Source: Bacillota bacterium | Lineage (GTDB): Bacteria > Vulcanimicrobiota > JAMDEM01 | NCBI GenBank assembly: GCA_023486985.1 | Contig: JAMDEM010000126.1 | Location: forward strand, 1-7,092 | DNA length: 7,092 nt | Direction: 5' to 3' | Shown: piece after piece, positions 1-5,403 of the stretch | Layout of the letters: each line of letters begins with the position of its first letter | How positions within the stretch are numbered: the first letter of the stretch is position 1 | Program-made: the position numbers and the translations under genes | The notes under the pieces: model-generated | What the model saw: the letters and a program-made list of their open reading frames with translations, nothing else | The model's database searches: none | What the model was told of the DNA's origin: nothing

Positions 1-9
1 ACGGAGAAG

Positions 10-588
10 ATGAAAAATGTAGCAGTGTTTTTTGACAGGGACGGAACAATAATAGAAGATGTTGGGTATATTAATGATCCGGATTTAATAAAATTTTGCC
101 CGGGAACCGCCAAAGCCTTAAAAAAATTGAAAGAAAGAGGCTTGCAGATTGCCATAATATCCAACCAGTCAGGTGTTGCACGGGGATATTTTGACGAGGC
201 AACAGTTAATAACATTCATGAAAATATCAGAAAAAAACTCCGGAGACAAGGGGTTAGCTTTGATCATATAGACTACTGCCCCCATCTGCCGGATGCACTG
301 GTTGGATATTATGGCAATCTGCAAGAATGCCGGAAACCCAGGACGGGCATGTTAAAAAAAGCAGAAAAGAAACTTAAAGTGGATTTAAAAAAATCCTATA
401 TTGTAGGTGATAAAGCAAGCGACCTTGAAACGGGTGGAAGAGCCGGCTGTAAATCAATATTGATTCTTACCGGTGAAGGCAGAGCTACTTTTCAAGCGCT
501 GGAATCCCTGACATATCCCTGCGAATACGTTGCCGGAACTCTGGAAGAAGCAGCCGATTGGATACTTAAAGACATTGAGAAGAAGTAA
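10..588 (+). CDS. gmhB: D-glycero-D-manno-heptose 1,7-bisphosphate 7-phosphatase (HAD family)
   Basis: Cytoplasmic HAD phosphatase that removes the C7 phosphate of heptose 1,7-bisphosphate on the way to ADP-heptose for the LPS inner core. At 192 aa it has the usual GmhB length. Visible motifs are DRDGTI at residues 9-14 (nucleophile D9, acid/base D11), SNQSG at 51-55 with the following ARG, CRKP at 107-110 and GDKxxD at 133-138, which supplies the Mg-binding aspartates. The zinc-loop signature C-x-H is present (C90, H92) and so is the last cysteine (C107). The cysteine expected two residues before it is Q105, so one of four zinc ligands is missing. The start is ATG with GGAG only 3 nt upstream; the window begins just before it, so an earlier start cannot be fully excluded, but MKNVAVFFDRDGT is the normal family N-terminus. 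It precedes a heptose kinase remnant on the same strand, as in many heptose clusters. A histidinol-phosphate phosphatase role is the main alternative. Confidence 0.93.
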   Translation: MKNVAVFFDRDGTIIEDVGYINDPDLIKFCPGTAKALKKLKERGLQIAIISNQSGVARGYFDEATVNNIHENIRKKLRRQGVSFDHIDYCPHLPDALVGYYGNLQECRKPRTGMLKKAEKKLKVDLKKSYIVGDKASDLETGGRAGCKSILILTGEGRATFQALESLTYPCEYVAGTLEEAADWILKDIEKK

Positions 589-621
589 TACAAGCGCATG
601 AACGAGAGCCTAACGAGAAAC

Positions 622-656
622 TCATCCTCCCCCCAGCCGGGGAGGGGGAAGGATGA
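622..656. repeat. GC-rich intergenic palindrome
   Basis: A hairpin-forming sequence between gmhB and the kinase remnant. TCATCCT (622-628) pairs with AGGATGA (650-656), and CCCCC (629-633) pairs with GGGGG (644-648) with A649 bulged, leaving a 10-nt loop. No T-run follows, so it is not a standard intrinsic terminator. The composition and the CCTCCCC/GGGGAGG theme resemble the palindrome at 6621-6643, which suggests dispersed intergenic repeats of one general kind. It lies in the transcribed spacer and could affect mRNA stability between the two genes. Confidence 0.6.
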
Positions 657-689
657 AGGTGTGAATGCTATTTTTAGAGAGGTAGAACT

Positions 690-1550
690 GTGAAAACAAG
701 ATACAATAAAATAATAGAAAATTTTAAAAACAAACACATCCTGGTAGTGGGCGACTGCATGCTTGATGAATGGCTCTGGGGCAAGGTCAAGCGGATTTCT
801 CCTGAAGCGCCTGTTCCTATAGTGGAAGTTTCATACAGAACTTTTACCCCGGGCGGTGCCGCCAATGTTGCCAATAACCTTTCTTCCCTTGGAGCAGCAG
901 TTACAATGGCAGGCGTTATAGGAAATGAAAAAATTGAGATAATCCCTTTATTGTAATCCGAAAAACTGGCACCTGAGATACAGAAAAAGTTTATCGCTCA
1001 CATACATGACAGCATGAATCATTTTGATGCCATTATTTTTTCGGATTACAATAAAGGGATTATCTCAAAAGATCTTATAAAATCAATTCTCGATGAAACA
1101 AAAGGGAAAAATATAATAGTGACGGCAGGTCCAAAGCCTGAAAATATCGGATATTTTCACGGAATAGATATAGTAGCTCTTAATGAACTGGAGGCAGGCT
1201 TAGCCACCGGTATAACCATTGAAAACGGAGAAAGTCTTTGCAGTGCAGGGGAATCTATTATTCAGGACCTTTCCTGCAAGGGAGTTTTGATAACCCGTGG
1301 AGAGCATGGAATGAGTATCTTCATTAAAAACGGGGAGATTCACCATGTGCCTTCCATTGCAAGTGAAGTTTATGATGTAAGCGGAGCAGGAGATACTGTC
1401 ATTTCTGTGCTGACGCTTGCTCATGCCGCCGGAGCCTCTATTTTTGACTCGGCAATCCTTTCCAACCATGCCGCAGCAGTGGTTGTCAAGAAAGTTGGAA
1501 CTGCCATCCTTACACCTGCAGAACTTATTGCTTCAATAAAGGAGCGCTAA
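690..1550 (+). pseudogene. rfaE1: D-glycero-beta-D-manno-heptose-7-phosphate kinase (HldE N-domain type), disrupted
   Basis: PfkB/ribokinase-family sugar kinase that would phosphorylate heptose 7-phosphate at C1, the step before GmhB. The start is GTG at 690, with GAGAGG (677-682) 7 nt upstream. Residues 20-88 carry the HldE hallmarks GDxMLDxWxWG, RISPEAPVPIV and PGGAANVANN. TAA at 954-956 ends that fragment after 88 aa. The same frame continues without shift through EKLAPEIQ and FSDYNKGII to DVSGAGDTVI (PfkB signature 2, from about 1374) and ends at 1550. Against E. coli HldE recalled from memory, about 36 codons net are missing between the GxxG after the first motif and SDYxKG. The gap holds a 32-bp inverted copy of downstream sequence that creates the stop. 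Two further conserved residues look mutated: G for D in the DPK motif (GGT at 1128) and L for P in the TPN motif (CTT at 1179). No ribosome site precedes ATG 1014, so the 178-aa C-terminal part is unlikely to be made alone. No cytidylyltransferase domain follows, as in organisms with separate rfaE1 and rfaE2. Confidence 0.88.
934..1068. repeat. 32-bp perfect inverted repeat inside the broken kinase gene
   Basis: The 32 bases 934-965 are the exact reverse complement of 1037-1068, with 71 nt between them. Mismatches begin at once on both sides (A933 against A1069, C966 against T1036). The right arm is native coding sequence for the conserved SDYNKGII stretch of the kinase. The left arm is therefore the foreign copy, and its complement of TTA (1046-1048) is the in-frame TAA at 954-956. 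In RNA it would fold into a very stable hairpin. It looks like a templated copy made during a deletion, either natural template switching or an amplification/assembly chimera. Confidence 0.95.
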
Positions 1551-1613
1551 AACCCGTTGTTTAAAGTGTTAAATATTGTAGTGGCAAAGCTTAATTTTTC
1601 GTTTCACTCTCGC

Positions 1614-1743
1614 CGAGCTACTCGCTCGACTACATCCTTGAAATCAGGGTTTTGCGGAACCTTCTATGCTCGCCAAGAAGTTCCAGCCAAAACCCGTGCT
1701 CTTGCAGTGCAAGCCCTCCCTAATCGGTCGGGACGCACCTTGC
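1614..1743. other. Gene-free stretch with consecutive hairpins
   Basis: Three stem-loops can be drawn in order. The first is CGAGC (1614-1618) with GCTCG (1624-1628). The second is a longer one in which GGGTTTT (1647-1653), GGAAC (1656-1660) and TTCT (1662-1665) pair with AGAA (1676-1679), GTTCC (1680-1684) and AAAACCC (1689-1695). The third pairs GCAAG (1709-1713) with CTTGC (1739-1743) around an inner TCCC/GGGA pair. CC and six T residues (1750-1755) follow soon after the third, so it could act as a weak terminator of the kinase transcript. The stretch is open in one frame (TTG at 1557 to 1871), but that frame has no recognisable domain, no plausible ribosome site and runs through the next inverted repeat, so I do not call a gene. 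It may be a structured RNA or the remains of a repeat element. Confidence 0.4.
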
Positions 1744-1757
1744 TTTGCCTTTTTTAT

Positions 1758-1902
1758 GGAGAGCTAGTATCTCGTCCTATGAATAACCTTACAAAGTTTA
1801 TCATTATGGGCGAAGCGGGAAATCCCGTTTTGAGATTGCTTTGGGACTTCATCCCTCGCATAACTTTGTAAAAATATTGCTGGGACGAGACACTAGCTCT
1901 CC
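1758..1902. repeat. 145-bp element with ~41-bp imperfect terminal inverted repeats (MITE-like)
   Basis: The outer 20 bases GGAGAGCTAGTATCTCGTCC (1758-1777) match the reverse complement of 1883-1902 at 19 of 20 positions. After a poorly matching 11-nt spacer of equal length on both sides, TTACAAAGTT (1789-1798) matches the reverse complement of 1862-1871 at 10 of 10. Overall about 34 of 41 positions pair. The centre holds a small CGGG/CCCG hairpin (about 1816-1827). There is no transposase gene and no obvious target-site duplication that I can see. It ends 42 bp before the HD gene. It fits a non-autonomous miniature element or a palindromic dispersed repeat. Confidence 0.6.
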
Positions 1903-1944
1903 CACTACCTTTTTGACTTTAATTGTTGTACAGGAGGCAGTGAA

Positions 1945-3216
1945 ATGATAAAAGAGCCTAGAATCCGCCTCTTTGATCTGGTGGCTTCCTTATCTGCCGC
2001 CATGGATATTATCAGCCCTGTTACTGTTAACCATCACAAACAGGTGGCTTATATTGCCGTCAGCATAGCAGAAGAACAGGGTTTGCCCTTAAATGAGCAA
2101 AGTGAAATTCTTCTTGCGGGAGCCCTGCATGACAGCGGCGCTCTTTCACTTCAAGAAAAATTGGATACCCTGCAGTTTGAAATGGTGGATCCCTATAAAC
2201 ATGCAAAAACCGGTTATCTGCTGATTAAAATGTTTGAGCCACTCCTTGGTCCGGCATCTCTTGTAAGATTTCATCATGTCCCGTGGAGTAACGCGGAAGG
2301 CTCTGAGTTTAAGGGAAAAGATGTGCTGATAGGAAGCCATATACTTAATCTTGCCGACCGGATAGCTGTGCTGATAAATAAGGACAAGGAAATACTTGGA
2401 CAGGTTAATGCGATTGTAACGAAGATAGAGGAAAAGTCAGGAAAAATTTTCATTCCGAAACTGGTTGATGCCTTTAAGAATCTGGCTTCGAAGCAATTCT
2501 TCTGGTTTGATATTACATCTTCGTTTATAAGTTCAATTCTATCTAATAAGATAGGATGTAAAACAATTAAACTGGATATAGAAGGGCTTCTCAGCCTGTC
2601 AAAGATGTTTTCTCACATCATTGACTTTAGAAGCCGATTTACTTCAACTCACTCAAGCGGTGTGTCTGCCTGTGCTGAAGCTCTTGCCGGGTTTGCCGGT
2701 TTTTCCGAACGAGAGTGTAAAATGATGAGGATTGCCGGCTATCTTCACGATCTGGGGAAACTTGCAGTGCCAGTGGAGATTCTTGAAAAAACCGGACCAT
2801 TAAGAACTGAAGAAGAGGTTAACAGAATTCAATCACATACATATTACACCTACCGTATCCTTGAAAATATTCCCGGACTGGAAACAATTAATGAATGGGC
2901 TTCTTTTCATCATGAGCGCCTTGATGGCAATGGCTATCCCTTCCATATAAAAGGTTCCGGCATTTCACCTGGCTCAAGGATTATGGCGGTGGCAGATGTC
3001 TTTACCGCTGTGGCAGAGGATCGTCCATACAGAAAAGGGATGACCAGAGATAAAACGCTGGGTGTGTTGAAAAAGATGGTTGAAAACTTTGCAATTGATT
3101 CTAATATTGTATCACTTGTTGGGCTTCATTTTGATGAGCTAAATTTGGTCCGTAAAACTGCCCAGGCAGAGTCAATTAAGGAATACGAGAGGTTTCTTAA
3201 GCCTCAAGAGGAATAA
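1945..3216 (+). CDS. Tandem HD-domain protein with C-terminal HD-GYP (cyclic di-GMP phosphodiesterase-like)
   Basis: 423-aa cytoplasmic protein with no membrane segments. The start ATG has a strong AGGAGG (1932-1937) 7 nt upstream. An N-terminal HD domain (about residues 25-145) shows H30/H31, H62-D63, H86, H110-H111 and D138, a full set of candidate metal ligands, but lacks the lysine of HDxGK and the GYP signature. A linker with a second helical segment (about 150-230) follows. The C-terminal HD-GYP domain (about 232-400) has H236, HDLGK at 268-272, H298, HHERLDGNGYP at 322-332 and ADVFTA at 350-355 followed by RPYRKGM. HD-GYP domains hydrolyse cyclic di-GMP through a bi- or trinuclear iron centre, so this C-terminal domain is probably active. 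The role of the first HD domain is unknown. There is no receiver, PAS or other sensory domain, so the input must come through the N-terminal half or a partner. It stands alone upstream of a convergent methyltransferase gene that it overlaps by 13 bp. Confidence 0.9.
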   Translation: MIKEPRIRLFDLVASLSAAMDIISPVTVNHHKQVAYIAVSIAEEQGLPLNEQSEILLAGALHDSGALSLQEKLDTLQFEMVDPYKHAKTGYLLIKMFEPLLGPASLVRFHHVPWSNAEGSEFKGKDVLIGSHILNLADRIAVLINKDKEILGQVNAIVTKIEEKSGKIFIPKLVDAFKNLASKQFFWFDITSSFISSILSNKIGCKTIKLDIEGLLSLSKMFSHIIDFRSRFTSTHSSGVSACAEALAGFAGFSERECKMMRIAGYLHDLGKLAVPVEILEKTGPLRTEEEVNRIQSHTYYTYRILENIPGLETINEWASFHHERLDGNGYPFHIKGSGISPGSRIMAVADVFTAVAEDRPYRKGMTRDKTLGVLKKMVENFAIDSNIVSLVGLHFDELNLVRKTAQAESIKEYERFLKPQEE

Positions 3217-4178
3217 ATTCCTGTTATCAGCTGGGCGGTGCCGGGCGTGAGGTCATGAATCTCAATTTTTCCAAATCCTGCTTCTATGAGCCACTCCCTG
3301 TACTCAGCCTCTGTGTATGTTCCGCCTCCTTCAGTATTTGCCAGCATATTAACTGCAAAAAGCTCTGCCATAGAGCTTCTGCCTCTTACAAAATCTATGA
3401 TTGCGGCAACTCCACCGGGATTTGTTATTTTTCGTATCCTTTGAAGAAGCGTTTTATTTTCTTCAGGTGAAAGGCTGTGAAAAATGTTGCCCATAAGTAT
3501 AATGTCAAAATTTCCAAGATTTTTTGTAAATCCTGCCCCTGTAAAGTCACCTTTTACAAAAGTTATCCCTTTCAAGTCTTTCAAGCCAAAAACGTTTTTT
3601 GCAAGTTCAATTACCTTAGGGTGGTCGAATAGCACAACGTTTTCTACCTTTTTAAGAAATGTTTTTGCAAATTTACCGGGACCGCCTCCAAGGTCAAGTA
3701 CCCGCTTTGCATCTTTTTTACGGTTACGGCAAAGCTCAACCGCCTCGTCAACGACTTTTTGAGGTCTTGAATCCATAGCTTTGATAAAGCTTAAAAGGTC
3801 ATCTGTAGAACGCTTTAGCATGCCGGGTCTGCCGGTTTTAATAACCTCCGGTAGCTCAAGCCAGCTTTTCATTATATTAAGTAGGTGGGGAATAGAGTCT
3901 CCTAGGTAATTACTGTTGTCATGGTCAAGAAAAAGAGCTTTTCCTCTGGATGAAACAACATATTTATCATTGTGTTTCTCAACCAGTCCGATAGGGCAGA
4001 GGGCTTCTAAAACTATCCATAAGGCACGCCTGTCTGCCTTCAGCTTCCGGACTAAAGTATTTAAGCCAGCCTCCTCTGCAAGTGCATAGATCGTGCCTGC
4101 ACGGTGAGCCGAGCCGATAAGAATAAGCTGACGGGCATGCAGCCCCGCCTCTTCAAAATTAAAATCCTTTCCAGCCAT
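3204..4178 (-). CDS. SAM-dependent methyltransferase, winged-helix dimerisation plus class I domain (O-methyltransferase type)
   Basis: 324-aa cytoplasmic protein. The N-terminal third (about residues 10-85) is a winged-helix dimerisation domain: short helices, AEEAGLNTLVRKLKADRRALW, then a wing ending YVVSSRGKALF. The C-terminal class I Rossmann domain has motif I DLGGGPG (162-168), an acidic residue ending strand 2 (D185 in LFDHP), GDF at 210-212, and NIFHSLSPEENKTLL at 231-245 with H234 where plant-type O-methyltransferases have the catalytic His. It ends with YTEAEYREWLIEAGF, typical of the acetylserotonin/caffeate O-methyltransferase family (Methyltransf_2). The substrate cannot be told from the sequence, and no biosynthetic partner lies nearby. 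The ATG has AGG (4185-4187) 6 nt upstream and a good promoter about 60 bp upstream. Its last 13 bp overlap the end of the HD gene on the other strand. Confidence 0.88.
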   Translation of the reverse strand: MAGKDFNFEEAGLHARQLILIGSAHRAGTIYALAEEAGLNTLVRKLKADRRALWIVLEALCPIGLVEKHNDKYVVSSRGKALFLDHDNSNYLGDSIPHLLNIMKSWLELPEVIKTGRPGMLKRSTDDLLSFIKAMDSRPQKVVDEAVELCRNRKKDAKRVLDLGGGPGKFAKTFLKKVENVVLFDHPKVIELAKNVFGLKDLKGITFVKGDFTGAGFTKNLGNFDIILMGNIFHSLSPEENKTLLQRIRKITNPGGVAAIIDFVRGRSSMAELFAVNMLANTEGGGTYTEAEYREWLIEAGFGKIEIHDLTPGTAQLITGIYSS

Positions 4179-4222
4179 AAAATACCTGCTTTCTTTTTTA
4201 GATAAATTGCTGAAATACCTGC
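4178..4222. repeat. 12-bp direct repeat in the methyltransferase leader
   Basis: TAAAATACCTGC (4178-4189) and TGAAATACCTGC (4211-4222) match at 11 of 12 positions and lie 33 bp apart, about three helical turns. The copy nearer the gene contains the ribosome-binding AGG; the other lies about 10 bp downstream of the predicted transcription start. The pair could be an operator for a dimeric repressor or a tandem remnant of a small duplication; the sequence alone does not decide. Confidence 0.4.
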
Positions 4223-4237
4223 ATAATTAATAACTTA

Positions 4238-4266
4238 ATTATACTTGCTCCGGCACAGAGATTCAA
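4238..4266 (-). promoter_or_regulatory. Sigma-70 type promoter of the methyltransferase gene
   Basis: Read on the minus strand, TTGAAT (4266-4261) is followed after exactly 17 nt by a perfect TATAAT (4243-4238). Transcription would start near 4231, giving a 5' leader of about 50 nt before ATG 4178. This is the best promoter match I can see in the window. Confidence 0.7.
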
Positions 4267-4336
4267 TAAAAAAGCGAAAAAAACTCTGAAATTAAGAAAA
4301 AGGTAGAGGAAACGACATGGTTGTGATAAAATAAAC

Positions 4337-4361
4337 TACCCTGCAGCAAGACTGCAGGGTA
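4337..4361. repeat. Perfect 10-bp stem palindrome
   Basis: TACCCTGCAG (4337-4346) and CTGCAGGGTA (4352-4361) pair perfectly around the loop CAAGA. No T-run follows directly; the next bases are TCCCTTCGGGC. It is the first of three palindromes in the divergent spacer 4179-4540. A second, CGGCA (4385-4389) with TGCCG (4397-4401), follows 23 bp later. It is probably a dispersed intergenic repeat. Bases 4267-4336, before it, are A-rich and hold nothing else I recognise. Confidence 0.6.
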
Positions 4362-4416
4362 TCCCTTCGGGCAAGTTTGTTTTACGGCAGGACGGTTGCC
4401 GAAAAAGGCTGAATTT

Positions 4417-4482
4417 GTCATTCTGAACGAAGTGAAGAATCTCTGGTTTAATTATGAGATCCTTCGCAATGCTCAGGATGAC
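4417..4482. repeat. Dispersed REP-like inverted repeat (CATTCTGA.CGAAG.GAAGAATC family)
   Basis: The 27-nt arms 4417-4443 and 4456-4482 match as inverted repeats at 20 of 27 positions around a 12-nt AT-rich spacer. The arms begin GTCATTCTGAACGAAG and end CTCAGGATGAC. I recognise this as a very widespread intergenic palindrome in bacterial genomes. When translated it gives the spurious peptides VILNEVKNL and EILRNAQDD, seen in many hypothetical proteins. The 65-codon open frame running through it (4396-4593) is therefore not a gene. No mobility protein is encoded here. Confidence 0.8.
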
Positions 4483-4540
4483 TGCGAGGTATTCGATCGC
4501 AAAATAAAGAATTCAGGGAAAAGAGAGGATAGTGGAAAGC

Positions 4541-5299
4541 ATGAAGAAGTTGCTTTATATAATAGCTTTTGTGTTGTTTTTAATTTCAGATAACTATTTA
4601 GCTATTGCCAGCAAGCTTAATTCAAAAAGTGATTATCAAATTATTCCCCATACATTAAAAATAAGCAATAAAGAAATACTTTTTAAAATAAGCTATCCCC
4701 AGATTAAAAATTTAGAAAACAAGGATTCTCAGGAAAACTTCAATAAAACAATTCGTGTTTATGTTTACACCCAAATGAATGTGTTAAAAAAGGAAGTCAG
4801 GGATACAAAAGTTTATATAAATAAACATAAATTACCTCAAGCGGAGCTTAGATTTCCACATGCCATAGTCCAAAATTTTGAGACTAAATTTCATAACAAA
4901 TATTTAATCAGTATTGTTTTAGCCGGCAGTATTTACACTGGGGGAGCACATCCAAATTCACTTCATTATATATTGGCTTTTGATTTAAAAAAAGGCAAGG
5001 AAGTGAAGCTTGAAAATTTATTTAAGCATGGAATGAACTACTTGGAAGTAATTTCCAGATACTGCACAGATCAACTTTTAAAAAGAAATTTTGGGGATAA
5101 AAATTGGACAAAAGAGGGAGCCTCCGCAAAAAAAGAAAATTATAAATATTTTTACATAACTTCTAGTGGATTAGGAATAATTTTCTGGAGAGGACAGGTC
5201 GCCTCAATGGCTGATGGCGTTCAGGAAGTTTTCATTCCATATAATCAAATTAATGATATAATTGACTCAAACGGGCCACTCAGTTCGATTCTAAAATGA
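4541..5299 (+). CDS. Exported DUF4163/DUF3298 domain protein
   Basis: 252-aa protein with a clear Sec signal peptide: KK at 2-3, hydrophobic core LLYIIAFVLFLI at 4-15 and a likely signal peptidase I site after A21-I22-A23. ATG 4541 is preferred over in-frame GTG 4532 because it starts exactly at the signal peptide. GAGG (4525-4528) is 12 nt from ATG but only 3 nt from GTG. The mature protein shows a DUF4163-like part (about 36-113, with SYPQI and FNKTI) and a DUF3298-like part (about 125-240) with the hallmark GGAHPN at 134-139, FDLKKGKEVKLENLF at 147-161 and FIPYNQI at 231-237. The same pair of domains forms the extracytoplasmic part of the anti-sigma factor RsiV and of PdaC. Here there is no cytoplasmic anchor or deacetylase domain, so the function is unknown. 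The gene is much more AT-rich (about 30% GC by eye) than its neighbours and stands alone between repeats, which hints at separate acquisition. Confidence 0.8.
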   Translation: MKKLLYIIAFVLFLISDNYLAIASKLNSKSDYQIIPHTLKISNKEILFKISYPQIKNLENKDSQENFNKTIRVYVYTQMNVLKKEVRDTKVYINKHKLPQAELRFPHAIVQNFETKFHNKYLISIVLAGSIYTGGAHPNSLHYILAFDLKKGKEVKLENLFKHGMNYLEVISRYCTDQLLKRNFGDKNWTKEGASAKKENYKYFYITSSGLGIIFWRGQVASMADGVQEVFIPYNQINDIIDSNGPLSSILK

Positions 5300-5353
5300 C
5301 TTATCCCATTGTTAAAAAACTATATAAGCAAAGCTTGTTTTCTCGCGTTCTTT

Positions 5354-5370
5354 CAAGGGCGTGCGCCTTG
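5354..5370. other. Small hairpin in the leader before the IscS-like gene
   Basis: CAAGG (5354-5358) pairs with CCTTG (5366-5370) around a 7-nt GC-rich loop, 34 bp before the IscS-like start. A weaker AAGC/GCTT hairpin followed by GTTTT lies at 5326-5341 and could serve as a poor terminator for the preceding gene. I see no clear promoter for the IscS-like gene. An IscR-type box is not apparent either. Confidence 0.25.
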
Positions 5371-5390
5371 ATGTGAATAGCTCGAAAGTA

Positions 5391-5395
5391 AGGGA
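5391..5395 (+). promoter_or_regulatory. Ribosome-binding site that selects ATG 5404
   Basis: AGGGA (5391-5395) lies 8 nt before ATG 5404, an ideal spacing, and directly abuts or overlaps the in-frame ATG at 5395. The latter cannot use it. The protein should therefore begin MKIINFDHLA rather than MIRMKIINF. Confidence 0.6.
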
Positions 5396-5403
5396 TGATT
5401 AGA

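Noticed and set aside
622..656. Intrinsic terminator after gmhB
   Set aside because: The hairpin is strong, but no T-run follows it. Its sequence suits a dispersed palindrome better.
934..1068. Invertible DNA switch flanked by the 32-bp inverted repeats
   Set aside because: Flipping the 71-bp core would not restore the missing kinase codons or remove the stop in the left arm. No recombinase gene is nearby.
1014..1550. Independent small kinase gene starting at ATG 1014
   Set aside because: It is the same frame as the upstream fragment, has no ribosome-binding site, and starts in the middle of the PfkB fold without the substrate-binding half.
1557..1871. 104-codon open frame with TTG start
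   Set aside because: It has no ribosome site and no domain, its composition is odd (rich in Arg, Ser and Thr), and it runs through several hairpins and one arm of the inverted-repeat element.
4396..4593. 65-codon open frame with VILNEVKNL and EILRNAQDD
   Set aside because: This is the well-known spurious translation of the dispersed palindrome at 4417-4482. It overlaps the signal-peptide start of the real gene.
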